NCBI RefSeq assembly: GCF_030690045.1
Contig: NZ_JAUYHK010000011.1
Coordinates: 1 to 64,000, forward strand
Source of the DNA: Thalassospira sp.
Lineage (GTDB): Bacteria > Pseudomonadota > Alphaproteobacteria > Rhodospirillales > Thalassospiraceae
Length of the DNA stretch: 64,000 nucleotides
Direction: 5' to 3'
Position 1 is the first letter of the stretch, and every line of letters begins with the position of its first letter. This document shows positions 8,353 through 17,101 of the stretch, in pieces. A program made the position numbers and the translations under genes. The notes below the pieces were generated by a model. It saw only the letters and a list, made by a program, of their open reading frames with translations, did no database searches and was not told where the DNA came from.

Positions 8353-9342
8353 ATGAGACTGGTTCAATTCAAAGATACCGCCGGGGCGCAACATGTTGCC
8401 GTGGTCGAAGATTCCAACACCCTGATCCCGCTTGTCGGGGTATCATCGGTGCGCGAATTGGCAAACATTGCGATTGCCGGGGGCACCACCATGATCGCCG
8501 CCGCCAAGGCGCGGATGGGCGACACAAGCGTTGATTATAACGAGGTCGCCAAAACGGGCCGGTTGCTCCCGCCGATCACCCACGCCGATCCGGCGCATTT
8601 CCTTGTGACCGGGACGGGGTTGACGCATCTTGGCTCTGCCTCCGCACGGGCCAACATGCACAAGGCCGATAACAAGGCCGCCGATGAAACAGATTCGATG
8701 AAGATGTTTCGCATGGGGGTCGAGGGCGGCAAGCCGAAAGCAGGCGAGCCGGGCGTGCAGCCGGAATGGTTTTACAAGGGCGATGGCTCGGTCGTGGCCA
8801 ATCCGGGTGCGGATATTCCGAGCCCGTCCTTTGCCCTTGATGGCAGCGAGGAACCCGAAATTGCCGCGATTTATGTGATTGATCCCGAAGGCAATCCGGT
8901 GCGCATCGGCTTTGCGATTGGCAATGAATTTTCTGACCATGTGACGGAACGCCAGAATTACCTGTATCTGGCCCATTCCAAATTGCGCGCCTGTGCGATG
9001 GGGCCGGAATTGCTGCTGGGCGATCTGCCAAGCCATGTCGAAGGCATGTCGCGCCTGTATCGCGATGGCAAGGTCATTTGGGAAAAGCCGTTCCTGAGCG
9101 GCGAGGACAATATGTCTCACTCTCTCGCCAATCTTGAATATCATCACTTCAAATATGATCTGTTCTGCCGCCCGGGCGATGTGCATGCACATTTCTTTGG
9201 CACGGCGACACTCAGCTTTGCCGATGGTATCAAAACGCAGGATGGTGATGAGTTTGAAATCGAAGCCGCGCTTTTTGGCCGCGCATTGCGCAACCGCCTC
9301 AAAACGCAGGCGGAACGCAAGGTGACGATCAGGTCGATCTGA
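8353..9342 (+). CDS. gguC: GguC/AraD1-family protein (fumarylacetoacetate-hydrolase-like fold)
   Basis: A 329-residue protein of the FAH superfamily branch called GguC or AraD1. Recognisable parts are the EPEIAAIYVIDPEGNPVRIG segment, the GNEFSDH motif and the C-terminal GDVHAHFFGTATLSFADG. Relatives sit in L-arabinose and galactose operons and are proposed to act on 2-keto-3-deoxy sugar acids. Placement after the sugar dehydrogenase supports this. Neither a lactonase nor a sugar-acid dehydratase is in the window, so the pathway must be completed elsewhere. A good terminator follows at 9423. Confidence 0.8.
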   Translation: MRLVQFKDTAGAQHVAVVEDSNTLIPLVGVSSVRELANIAIAGGTTMIAAAKARMGDTSVDYNEVAKTGRLLPPITHADPAHFLVTGTGLTHLGSASARANMHKADNKAADETDSMKMFRMGVEGGKPKAGEPGVQPEWFYKGDGSVVANPGADIPSPSFALDGSEEPEIAAIYVIDPEGNPVRIGFAIGNEFSDHVTERQNYLYLAHSKLRACAMGPELLLGDLPSHVEGMSRLYRDGKVIWEKPFLSGEDNMSHSLANLEYHHFKYDLFCRPGDVHAHFFGTATLSFADGIKTQDGDEFEIEAALFGRALRNRLKTQAERKVTIRSI

Positions 9343-9422
9343 TTGATCTGACGGCCAAGGGATATCAGGGTTTTACCAAGGGGCCACGATAAAAGCCCCG
9401 TCTCCCTCCAGAGCACTTCGTG

Positions 9423-9458
9423 CCCCGGCTCAAGTTAATTGGGCCGGGGTTTTGTTTT
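9423..9458 (+). terminator. Intrinsic terminator after gguC
   Basis: CCCCGGC (9423-9429) pairs with GCCGGGG (9443-9449), followed by TTTTGTTTT. It closes the sugar operon and marks the boundary to the AT-richer stretch that follows. Confidence 0.8.
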
Positions 9459-9523
9459 GCTGTAAGAATAATCAAAAGCTAATTAATTTGAATTTTGAAA
9501 TTTCATTTGTATGGAGAAGCAGT

Positions 9524-10150
9524 TTGATTGGTTGGATTGAAACTCATCCACACGCTGCGCAAAGCATTGGAGTTGTACTGGCTGCATCAATAGCATTATT
9601 AGCGGCGATAATTGCTTATTTTGGTGCAACAAAACAGGCGAAAGCTGCACGGTTCCAAGCGGAAATGTCATCAGAAATTGCAGAGAAAGCAAGATTAAGG
9701 GAAGTGAAACTCACCGCGACAGCGATAGCTGCTGAGATTAAGTATTGGACAGTTATTATGGTAAGTGTCCGAAGCCAGGCCCTTGAAAAACGAACTATTG
9801 CATTGTACCGGCTATCAAAGAAAAGGTTGAGAGTTCCGGTGTTTGACAAAAATCCAAGGGATCTGGCTGTGCTCGATCCATACGCCGTAGCTGACATAAT
9901 AGCATTCTACAATAGCTTGGATGAACATGTAGAGGTCGTCATTGATGGTCTGGAGCACATCCGAAAGAACCCTGATGATGAGAAAAGTTTTGGTCAAATT
10001 GCTGAGCTATCTGAAATGCTCATTATTATGGGCTCAAATGCGGTTGAGCGACTGCAGCAAGCTGCCGAAATTGAAGCAGTTAGGCTGCCAAGTGAGGCTG
10101 AAAAAGCAATAAAAGAAATTAGGTTGATACGAGATAAAGTGAAGATCTAA
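9524..10150 (+). CDS. Unrecognised single-pass membrane protein in an AT-rich stretch
   Basis: The frame is open from 9452, but its first TTG lies inside the terminator hairpin tail. A TTG at 9524 is preceded by GGAG and gives 208 residues, so that start is preferred. The protein has one strong membrane segment near the N-terminus (SIGVVLAASIALLAAIIAYF), then a charged helical region, then a soluble tail of about 150 residues. I do not recognise a family. Base composition is clearly more AT-rich than the flanking genes, which suggests recent acquisition. It may be paired with the next gene. Confidence 0.6.
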   Translation: MIGWIETHPHAAQSIGVVLAASIALLAAIIAYFGATKQAKAARFQAEMSSEIAEKARLREVKLTATAIAAEIKYWTVIMVSVRSQALEKRTIALYRLSKKRLRVPVFDKNPRDLAVLDPYAVADIIAFYNSLDEHVEVVIDGLEHIRKNPDDEKSFGQIAELSEMLIIMGSNAVERLQQAAEIEAVRLPSEAEKAIKEIRLIRDKVKI

Positions 10151-10274
10151 TAAAAATGAAGTAAAATCATAAAAATGACGAAAATTGGAAGATTTGGGGT
10201 AGATATTTCTGAGTGTATATAATGTTTTCATAGTGTGTTAAGGGTAAATTCATTTTTATCGGAGGTTTTTCATA

Positions 10275-11342
10275 TTGAAATGGTCAGACTTGAACCGTTC
10301 TTCCAATGAAATTTTAGCCGTTTGGCCCCAGTATCGCCCTTTGTTTGAGCGTTGGTTCATGCAAGAGCTTGTCGACAATGGGGAACTTTCGCCATTTTGG
10401 CGAGATCGCATGGTGCCCGGAGACAACGACACAATATTCTCTGATCAATATCCTGACCGTGAGACAGCGATTTCCGTAGCAAATGCACTTAATCCCTCTC
10501 TAAGGCAGGCGCTATCTTTGCGCTCCATAGATGCTACGGTGAAAAGATCCTTAGAGCTGAAGATAGAGAAGGCTTTACAAGCCAAATTGCGCCTTCAGGA
10601 TGAGGAGAGTCTAATGTTGGCAGAGGCATTGCGGCGGCATGCCCATGAGAATCGCCCAGATGCTGCAGCCTTGAAGCTAGAGCCCCAATCTGAGCGTTAT
10701 CGTCAGGATCTCGCCGAACAACTTGCTGATATGCCATATCTGAAAGTGGTCAAGGTTGGTCGTTCGAACAATCGATGGAGCCATTATCTTCTATATCTAC
10801 GCCCGGATGGCATTTGGTCTAAACCCTACTATGCTACGAAAAAGAATGCGCAAATAGCTGAGCGTGCCAAGATTGCCAATGGTTTTGATCTGAGTGCCAG
10901 TGACCATTGGGGAAAGACGAAGGCCACAATTCGTCAATTACTATTACCTCGGGCTAATCAGTTGCTCCAACTTGCCAGCGTGCAGCGGATGCTATCGGAT
11001 GCACTTGCCAATGGTGAGCGTGTACTGGTCTCAAACGGAATTGTGTTCTGGTATGAGCCAGACGGGGATATTGGGTGGCAGGTCAAGGAAACATCATCTG
11101 CAGGCAGGTCTGAGGGGGCTACGATATGGAAGGAAGGAACGATTCTCTCCACTAATCATGGTCGTCTTGTCGTCCTGCCATATGTCAAGGAAAGTGGGGA
11201 GCACGTGCGGGGGCATACAAAAAATGGCCCTGGGGACGGACGGGCCTTGCCCCGCCATCCAGATCAATATGTTGATATCCCATTTTCGCTGTATGACGGC
11301 GACCTTATGATTGGACTGTTTGGTGAGCTGCCTTACGAATGA
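10275..11342 (+). CDS. Unrecognised cytoplasmic protein, TTG start
   Basis: A 355-residue soluble protein starting with TTG at 10275, supported by GGAGGT at 10261-10266. The N-terminal half is helical and charged (residues about 80-130). The C-terminal half is mixed, with several Trp-rich segments (SNNRWSHYLLYLRPDGIWSK near 180, VFWYEPDGDIGW near 270). No catalytic motif stands out and I do not recognise the family. Composition is intermediate between the AT-rich gene before it and the GC-rich genes after it. The pair could be accessory cargo. Confidence 0.6.
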   Translation: MKWSDLNRSSNEILAVWPQYRPLFERWFMQELVDNGELSPFWRDRMVPGDNDTIFSDQYPDRETAISVANALNPSLRQALSLRSIDATVKRSLELKIEKALQAKLRLQDEESLMLAEALRRHAHENRPDAAALKLEPQSERYRQDLAEQLADMPYLKVVKVGRSNNRWSHYLLYLRPDGIWSKPYYATKKNAQIAERAKIANGFDLSASDHWGKTKATIRQLLLPRANQLLQLASVQRMLSDALANGERVLVSNGIVFWYEPDGDIGWQVKETSSAGRSEGATIWKEGTILSTNHGRLVVLPYVKESGEHVRGHTKNGPGDGRALPRHPDQYVDIPFSLYDGDLMIGLFGELPYE

Positions 11343-11439
11343 CGGAGCAGTTCGAAAACGGGGACAGGACGCATTTAGTCTTTTGTTTCAGCATCGGAAC
11401 TCATAACCGATCAACCATCATTGGGAGAGGCTATCAAAC

Positions 11440-11470
11440 ATGGATTCCCGCCTTGGCGGAAATGACGGGG
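11440..11470. repeat. Intergenic palindromic element of the TGGATTCCCGCC type
   Basis: TGGATTCCCGCC followed by TTGGCGGAAATGACG is a copy of a short inverted element that is scattered between genes in many proteobacteria, where it translates as WIPA..GMT or DSR..GND. It lies between the unknown gene and the MFS exporter. A related short hairpin is at 32434-32451. Only one good copy is visible in this window. Confidence 0.5.
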
Positions 11471-11515
11471 GTGATGGTGACGCTGCGTAGGGCGGCGATA
11501 TCCGGGCATAAGAGA

Positions 11516-11543
11516 ACCCCGGCAGTGGTGACACTGCCGGGGT
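11516..11543. terminator. Strong hairpin downstream of the MFS exporter
   Basis: ACCCCGGCAGTG (11516-11527) pairs perfectly with CACTGCCGGGGT (11532-11543) around a GTGA loop. On the minus strand TTCTCTT follows, a weak T-run. It is placed to end the exporter transcript from 12804. Confidence 0.65.
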
Positions 11544-11598
11544 GCTGGGCCCGCGCCTGAAGCATCAAGCGGGGGTGGGGCGATGCCTGCTATCCCTG

Positions 11599-12804
11599 TT
11601 ATCCCTGTTCGGCGGGAACAGGGGCGGTCCGCAGGCCCAGTGTGACGATGATGGATGCGCCGACAAGCAACATGCCGCCGATGGTGAAGACGCCAAGTGC
11701 GCCAGTGGCGTCAAACAGAAGTCCGCCAACACCCGAACCGGTGGCAATGGCAAGCTGGAACCCGGCGACGAGAAGCCCGCCGCCGCTTTCGGCTTCGTCC
11801 GGGACGGCGCGGGTGATCCAGGTGGACCAGGCGACCGGCACGCCGCCAAAGGCCATGCCCCAGATCGCGACAAGAACGGTGGTCGGCGCAATCGCGCCCT
11901 GAATGGACACCATGCCGATCCCGGCAAGCCCCATGATCAGCGGCATCAGGGCAATCGTCATGCGCAGCGAGCGGGCAATCAGCGCGCCGCCGACATAGGT
12001 GCCGATGAAGTTGGCAACACCAAAGCCAAGCAGAATGCCCGAAACACCCGCCGTCGTAACACCGGAGACATTTTCAAGGAACGGGCGGACATAGGTAAAC
12101 AACGCGAAATGGCCGGTAATGATCAGGACCAGTGAAAACAGGCCGAATTTCATGCGCGGGCGGTTGATGACCTCGACCAAGGTGCGGAGCGTCGCCCGAC
12201 CGCGTGGCGGCATTTTGGGCAGGGTGGCGAATTGTATGACAAGGGCCAGAACGCCCAGCAGGGAGGCCAGCATAAACACATCGCGCCAGCCGATGATACC
12301 GCCAAGGTAGCTGCCGAGCGGGGCGGCAAAGATGGTGGCGGCCGAGACGCCGCTAAACAGAATGGCGAGCGCGCGGGGTACTCTGTCTGCTGGCACAAGC
12401 CGCATGACGGTTGCCGCCGACATGGTCCAGAACCCGCCAAGTGCAATGCCAAGCAAGACGCGACCGGCCAGCAGCAGGCCGAAATTCGGCGCAAGGGCGA
12501 CCAGAATGTTTGAAACGATCAGCAGGAGGGAAAAACCGAGCAGAACATAACGGCGGTCGATCCTGCGGGTGACGGTGGCGGTCAGAAGGCTTGTGATCAG
12601 GGCGAAAACGGCGGTGGTCGACATGGCCTGACCGGCCATGCCTTCGGTAATGTGCAGTTCATCGGCCATCGGGGTCAGCAGGCTGACGGGCAGGAATTCT
12701 GCCGTGACCAGCCCGAAAACGCCCAATGTCATGGCAATAACAGCCCCCCAAAGCGGGGTGGGGTGTGCCGACCCGTTTTGGGGTCCATTTTGTATTTCGT
12801 TCAT
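11599..12804 (-). CDS. MFS transporter, DHA1 family (NepI/AraJ-like exporter)
   Basis: A 401-residue inner-membrane protein with twelve predicted membrane segments. Family marks are the first-helix block VTAEFLPVSLLTPMA, the loop motif RRIDRRYVLLG and the block GRVLLGIALGGFWTM. These resemble purine-nucleoside and sugar efflux pumps of the NepI/AraJ group. The open frame runs back to 13596, but that part is antisense to the AraC gene. The ATG at 12804 (MNEIQNG) gives the usual family length. The adjacent divergent AraC regulator probably controls it. The exported compound is unknown. Confidence 0.85.
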   Translation of the reverse strand: MNEIQNGPQNGSAHPTPLWGAVIAMTLGVFGLVTAEFLPVSLLTPMADELHITEGMAGQAMSTTAVFALITSLLTATVTRRIDRRYVLLGFSLLLIVSNILVALAPNFGLLLAGRVLLGIALGGFWTMSAATVMRLVPADRVPRALAILFSGVSAATIFAAPLGSYLGGIIGWRDVFMLASLLGVLALVIQFATLPKMPPRGRATLRTLVEVINRPRMKFGLFSLVLIITGHFALFTYVRPFLENVSGVTTAGVSGILLGFGVANFIGTYVGGALIARSLRMTIALMPLIMGLAGIGMVSIQGAIAPTTVLVAIWGMAFGGVPVAWSTWITRAVPDEAESGGGLLVAGFQLAIATGSGVGGLLFDATGALGVFTIGGMLLVGASIIVTLGLRTAPVPAEQG

Positions 12805-12815
12805 TACTCTCGTCC

Positions 12816-12838
12816 TTTTGCAATACTGCGATTTTGCA
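12816..12838. promoter_or_regulatory. Direct repeats in the MFS/AraC divergent promoter region
   Basis: TTTTGCA occurs at 12816-12822 and again at 12832-12838, in direct orientation and 16 bases apart. It lies in the 87-base gap between the exporter and the divergent AraC regulator. AraC proteins often bind direct repeats, so these are candidate sites. Confidence 0.35.
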
Positions 12839-12891
12839 TTGCACCCAAAATACAATGGATTTTTCGGACGGAATATGCCATATAATCCAGA

Positions 12892-13872
12892 ATGTTTGAT
12901 CAATCGTCTGAAAATTCCCATGCTGCTACACCACAACCGCTTTCCAGCGATTTGATGAGCGAGCTTTTGCTGGGGATGCGATTTGACGGGTTGCATTACA
13001 ACCGCATTCAGATCACGCCGCCCTTTGGTATCCGGTTTGGTGAGGACCCGTCGCGTGCGCAGTTTCATTTTATTGCGCGCGGAACACTTTATTTGCGAAC
13101 CGGTGATGGCACGGTTTATGCCCTGAAATGTGGGGGCGCGGTGTTGTTGCCGCGTGGCGGTGTGCATTCCCTGCTTTCTGATCCGAAAATGACATGCCTT
13201 GATGTCACCGATTTCAATGCCACGGCGCTGTCGCGGCGTGTCGATGATATTCAGGTTTGTGCGCCGGATATGTGCCGCAGTACGGACACCCTGATTTTCA
13301 GCGGCTGCATGGAATTCGATCTGGGCAGCATGCATCCGCTGGTATCGATGATGCCCGAAGTAATGCAGGTCGGCACCCTGATCGACCGCAATCCCGAAAT
13401 CTTGCCGATTTTGGAGGCGATGGCACGTGAAGTCAGCAGTGCCCGCGCCGGTTTTGCCGGAATCCTGAGCCGCCTTGCCGATGTGGTATCGGCCTCTATT
13501 GTGCGGGGCTGGGTTGAATGTGGCTGTGGAGATGCCGCAGGCTGGGTCGAGGCACTGCGCGATCCGCGTTTGGGGCGGGTGATTTCGGCGGTGCATCGCG
13601 ATCCTGGGCGGGACTGGACCGTTGCGAATATGGCAGTGGAAATGGGTAGCTCACGGTCGGTCTTTGCCGAACGGTTTCTGGATGTGACCGGCATGACGCC
13701 GCTGCGTTATGTTACCGAATTGCGCATGCGGCTGGCGTCGCAATGGATCGGACGTGATGGCATGTCGATTGATATGGTTGCCGACCGTCTGGGCTATGGC
13801 TCACAAGCGGCGTTCAGCCGCGCTTTCAAGCGTGTTACCGGGCGGTCTCCCGGCGCGATGCGGGGCGTTTAA
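12892..13872 (+). CDS. AraC-family transcriptional regulator with N-terminal cupin
   Basis: A 326-residue regulator. Residues about 40-220 form an AraC-type cupin (cupin_6) with GGAVLLPRGGVHSL. The C-terminal 100 residues carry two helix-turn-helix motifs (VANMAVEMGSSRSVFAERF and DMVADRLGYGSQAAFSRAFK). This class is typically divergent from the MFS gene it controls, as here. Its stop codon overlaps that of the convergent IclR gene by four bases. The ribosome binding site is weak. Confidence 0.85.
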   Translation: MFDQSSENSHAATPQPLSSDLMSELLLGMRFDGLHYNRIQITPPFGIRFGEDPSRAQFHFIARGTLYLRTGDGTVYALKCGGAVLLPRGGVHSLLSDPKMTCLDVTDFNATALSRRVDDIQVCAPDMCRSTDTLIFSGCMEFDLGSMHPLVSMMPEVMQVGTLIDRNPEILPILEAMAREVSSARAGFAGILSRLADVVSASIVRGWVECGCGDAAGWVEALRDPRLGRVISAVHRDPGRDWTVANMAVEMGSSRSVFAERFLDVTGMTPLRYVTELRMRLASQWIGRDGMSIDMVADRLGYGSQAAFSRAFKRVTGRSPGAMRGV

Positions 13873-14618
13873 AGCCCGGTCTGGCAAGACTTCGCAGCCT
13901 CTTGCAGTCGGGTAAGTAAAGTGGGCCGGTTTTGGGTGATCAGACTGGCGGATGCCCCGAAAACCGACAAAGCCGAAATCATTTTGCCGTTGCGGTTTGT
14001 GACCGGGACGGCAAGGGCGTAAATGTCTTTTTCGCGCTCGGCATTATTCACCGCATAGCCATCGCGGCGGATTTGATCAAGTTCCTGACGCAGGGCGGTT
14101 GGGCTGGTGATGGTGTTGGCGGTGATCGCCTGTAATCGGGTGCGGTTCAGCCAGGCATCGCGCTGATCTTCCTCCATAAAGGCCAGCCAGAGTTTGCCAT
14201 GTGCGGTGCAAAAGGCATCCAGCCGTGACCCGATGCGGATATCGACATAAAGGGGCCGGTCGGGCAAGGCCTTGGCGATGCAGACCGCCATGTCGCGTTC
14301 AAACACTGTCGCCATGCAGGCTTCGCCCAGATCGCGGGCCAGTTGATCCAGCACCGGTTGCAATGCCGCTGCCAACCCGCCATCGCGCAATGCGCGGTCG
14401 CCCAGTTCGGCAAACAGATATCCCAGACGGAACACCCCGCGCGAGACCATGACCAGTGCGCCGATATGTTCAAGCGTATGCAAAAAACGATGCGCGGTGA
14501 TCATGTTGATCTTCAGGGCGCGGGCGGCCTCGGTCGCGGTCAGTTCGCTGCGGCCTTCTGTAAACAGATCCAGAATTTTGAACGCCTTGACGACGGAACC
14601 ATTGATCTGGGTGGTCAT
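13869..14618 (-). CDS. IclR-family transcriptional regulator
   Basis: A 249-residue protein with an N-terminal winged helix (SVVKAFKILDLFTEG, then MITAHRFLHTLEHIGALV) and a C-terminal IclR effector domain (GEACMATVFE, VDIRIGSRLDAFCTAHGK). The ATG at 14618 is chosen over one 63 bases upstream because GAAAGG precedes it and family members begin at this point. It is divergent from the ThDP enzyme gene at 14737 and probably represses it through sites in the 118-base gap. The inducer is unknown. Confidence 0.85.
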   Translation of the reverse strand: MTTQINGSVVKAFKILDLFTEGRSELTATEAARALKINMITAHRFLHTLEHIGALVMVSRGVFRLGYLFAELGDRALRDGGLAAALQPVLDQLARDLGEACMATVFERDMAVCIAKALPDRPLYVDIRIGSRLDAFCTAHGKLWLAFMEEDQRDAWLNRTRLQAITANTITSPTALRQELDQIRRDGYAVNNAEREKDIYALAVPVTNRNGKMISALSVFGASASLITQNRPTLLTRLQEAAKSCQTGL

Positions 14619-14656
14619 GGGATGCCTTTCACACAAACAAGGGCAGGCGTGGTGCC

Positions 14657-14713
14657 TTGACGGTTTCCTGTGACTCATCATAAACTATATTATAAATTAA
14701 ATTTCAAATATAG
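14657..14713 (+). promoter_or_regulatory. Promoter with overlapping inverted repeat before the ThDP enzyme
   Basis: TTGACG (14657-14662), an 18-base spacer and TAAACT (14681-14686) form a plausible sigma70 promoter. The inverted repeat CTATATT (14685-14691) and AATATAG (14707-14713) with a 15-base spacer overlaps its -10 box. This is a good position for IclR binding. Confidence 0.45.
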
Positions 14714-14736
14714 AAATATTAAAAAGGAAGCGTTCC

Positions 14737-16452
14737 ATGACAAAAATCACCGGCAATCTGACCCTGACGGCGGGTGGTGCCTTGCTGGCGCGGATGAAGG
14801 CAATCGGGGTGGATTATATCTTTGCCAATTCTGGCACCGATTTTCCTCCGGTGATTGAAGGATTGGCCGAGGCGGCGGCAAAGGACATTGCCCTGCCAGA
14901 AGCCTTTGTCATGCCGCATGAAAATGCGGCGATGGGTATGGCGCACGGATATTATCTTGCGACCGGGCGGGCGCAGGCGGTGATGGCGCATACCAATGTC
15001 GGGCTGGCGAATTGTGCGATTGGCGCGATCAATGCGGCGACCGAACAGGTGCCGGTTCTGCTGTTTTCCGGGCGGACGCCGGTAATGGAAAAGGGGCGTC
15101 TGGGGGCGCGGACCGTTCCGATTGGCTGGGGTCAGGAAATGCGCGATCAGGCCGCCCTAGTGCGCGAAGCGACGAAATGGGAATATGAACTGAAATTCCC
15201 CGAACAGGTTGGCGAGGTGGTGGACCGTGCCTATGCGATTGCATCATCGGCTCCCAAAGGTCCGGTTTATGTCAGCCTGCCGCGCGAGGTTTTATGCGAA
15301 GCCTGTCCGGGCGATCAGGTGGATGCCCCCCTGCGTATGCAGCCGGTGCAGATCGCGCCGCCGCAATCCTTGGTGAAAGACGCGGCCCGCCTGATTGCCG
15401 GGGCGCAAAACCCGGTGATTATTGCCCAGCGGGGGACCGGGACGGCGGCGGCATTTGACCGTTTTGCAAGTCTTGTGGATCAATGGGGTATTCCGGTGGT
15501 GCAATATTGGGCGATCCAGCTTGCCCTTGGCACCGATCATCCGATGTTTGGCGGCATGGACCCGGCGCCGTGGCTGGTCGATGCCGATGTGGTGGTAGTG
15601 GTGGATTGCCTTGCCCCGTGGTCGCCGCAAATTCATCCCCTGCGCGACGATTGCAAGGTGATCCAGATCGGGGCGGACCCGCTTTATACCCGGTTTCCGG
15701 GGCGCAATTTTGCCGCCGATCTGTCGCTTGCCGGGGAAACGGGGGATGTGATCATGGCGCTTGCCGATGAATTGGAGACCTTGCGCGCCGGGCATGAGGA
15801 TGTGTGTGCGACACGGCGCAATAAGGTCGCATCGCGTAATGCCGATACGCGGGCGCGGGCATTGGCCGGGGCGGCGGCGGGCAATGCAGATCCGATGAGC
15901 AAGTCGTGGGTGTCTGTGTGCCTGTCCGAAGCAATTCGGGATCGGACGGCGACGGTGTTTTCGGAACTGGGCTGTCCGCTCGAACCGATGACATTATCGG
16001 CATATCAAAGCTGGTATCAGGAGCCGCATTCAGGCGGGCTGGGCTGGTCTTTTCCGGCGGCGATGGGGTTTCAACTGGCGGATCGCGACCGGTTGGTGAT
16101 TGCCACGATGGGGGATGGATCATACATGTTTGCCAATCCGGTGGCCTGCCATCAGATTGCCGAGGCCTTGAAGCTGCCGATCCTGATATTGGTGTTGAAC
16201 AATAGTGAATGGGGCGCTGTGCGGCAATCGGTCACCGGGATTTATCCGAACGGCTATGCTGCGAAAACCAATTCCATGCCGTTGACCTCGCTGGCTCCCA
16301 GCCCGGATTTCACCAAGGTTGCCCAAGCCAGCCGCGCCTGGACGGCAAAGGTGGAAAAGGCCGCCGATCTGCCAGCCATCTTGCATGCGGCGATTGACCA
16401 TATCGACACCAATCGCACCCATGCGCTGGTGGAAATCACCATCGCAGCATAG
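14737..16452 (+). CDS. Thiamine-diphosphate-dependent enzyme of the acetolactate synthase/decarboxylase superfamily
   Basis: A 571-residue three-domain ThDP enzyme. The N-terminal PYR domain has the catalytic Glu region (MPHENAAMGMAHGYYLATG). The central domain binds no obvious FAD. The C-terminal PP domain has the cofactor motif MGDGSYMFANPVA with Asn 22-30 residues after GDG (NNSEWGAVRQS). It resembles 2-oxo acid decarboxylases and acetolactate-synthase-like proteins of unknown substrate rather than true IlvB, and no small IlvN subunit is present. A divergent IclR gene and a downstream periplasmic cupin suggest a catabolic role, perhaps on an aromatic or branched 2-oxo acid. Confidence 0.75.
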   Translation: MTKITGNLTLTAGGALLARMKAIGVDYIFANSGTDFPPVIEGLAEAAAKDIALPEAFVMPHENAAMGMAHGYYLATGRAQAVMAHTNVGLANCAIGAINAATEQVPVLLFSGRTPVMEKGRLGARTVPIGWGQEMRDQAALVREATKWEYELKFPEQVGEVVDRAYAIASSAPKGPVYVSLPREVLCEACPGDQVDAPLRMQPVQIAPPQSLVKDAARLIAGAQNPVIIAQRGTGTAAAFDRFASLVDQWGIPVVQYWAIQLALGTDHPMFGGMDPAPWLVDADVVVVVDCLAPWSPQIHPLRDDCKVIQIGADPLYTRFPGRNFAADLSLAGETGDVIMALADELETLRAGHEDVCATRRNKVASRNADTRARALAGAAAGNADPMSKSWVSVCLSEAIRDRTATVFSELGCPLEPMTLSAYQSWYQEPHSGGLGWSFPAAMGFQLADRDRLVIATMGDGSYMFANPVACHQIAEALKLPILILVLNNSEWGAVRQSVTGIYPNGYAAKTNSMPLTSLAPSPDFTKVAQASRAWTAKVEKAADLPAILHAAIDHIDTNRTHALVEITIAA

Positions 16453-16545
16453 GGCCTCATTGATTTTTCACATCGTTCCCCGAAAACCGGTTTAAGGTTG
16501 GATCATAAGGGCATGGAACCATTCCAGCCCAAAGGGGGGCGAAAC

Positions 16546-16989
16546 ATGAAAATTTGGGCCGCAGCAGTGATCTGCATGGTGATGGCCGGGAGTGCGTGGG
16601 CCGAAGGTTCGGGTTCCGGGACTGGCTTGCAGGGGGATTATGACAAAGTTACGCCGTTGCTTGATACCAGCCGCAATATCATTGGCGAAACGCTTGTTTA
16701 TCCCGATAGCGGGGCGGCGAAAGTCACATCATTGATCGTTACCATGGAGCCGGGCGAGACGACCGGCTGGCACAAACATGGTGTGCCGATTTATGGCTAT
16801 ATCCTGGAAGGGCAGGTGACGATTGATTATGGCGTGCATGGCAAGCGCAGCTATCAGGCCGGAGCCGCCTTTATGGAGGCGATGGATAACTGGCACGATG
16901 CCCTGAATGATGGTGACGGGCCGGTCCGTATTCTGGTGGTTTTTATGGGAGCCGAAGGGGCGCAAAACGTTATTCGCAAACCTGAATAA
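16546..16989 (+). CDS. Periplasmic cupin-domain protein
   Basis: A 147-residue protein with a Sec signal peptide (KIWAAAVICMVMAGSAWA). It has one cupin barrel containing the metal motif GWHKHGVPIYGYILEG (His, His, Glu) and a second strand motif with NWHDALN. The frame is open further upstream, but ATG 16546 follows GGGGGGCGAAAC and gives the signal peptide. Single cupins of this type can bind a metal or a small ligand, and no reaction can be assigned. It is 93 bases after the ThDP enzyme and may be co-transcribed. Confidence 0.7.
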   Translation: MKIWAAAVICMVMAGSAWAEGSGSGTGLQGDYDKVTPLLDTSRNIIGETLVYPDSGAAKVTSLIVTMEPGETTGWHKHGVPIYGYILEGQVTIDYGVHGKRSYQAGAAFMEAMDNWHDALNDGDGPVRILVVFMGAEGAQNVIRKPE

Positions 16990-17080
16990 CCGACCGATAT
17001 CACGGGGGTAGAGGGTTGCCCGAATTATGGGCATGAGAGAATCGTTGCTTGCATTGGAGGCAGAAAAATTATTTGATTGA

Positions 17081-17101
17081 AGGTAATCTGTTGAATTACC
17101 T
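17081..17101. promoter_or_regulatory. Perfect inverted repeat before the phosphorylase
   Basis: AGGTAAT (17081-17087) and ATTACCT (17095-17101) with a 7-base spacer lie just before the ribosome binding site of the gene at 17117. The position suits an operator or a short RNA hairpin masking translation. Confidence 0.4.

Noticed and set aside
9452-9523. An N-terminal extension of the unknown membrane protein starting in the terminator
   Set aside because: The first TTG lies in the T-run of the gguC terminator and has no ribosome binding site. TTG 9524 with GGAG is better.
11599-13596. A 665-codon minus-strand open frame
   Set aside because: Only the part from 12804 on encodes the MFS exporter. 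The first 264 codons are antisense to the AraC gene and have no family features.
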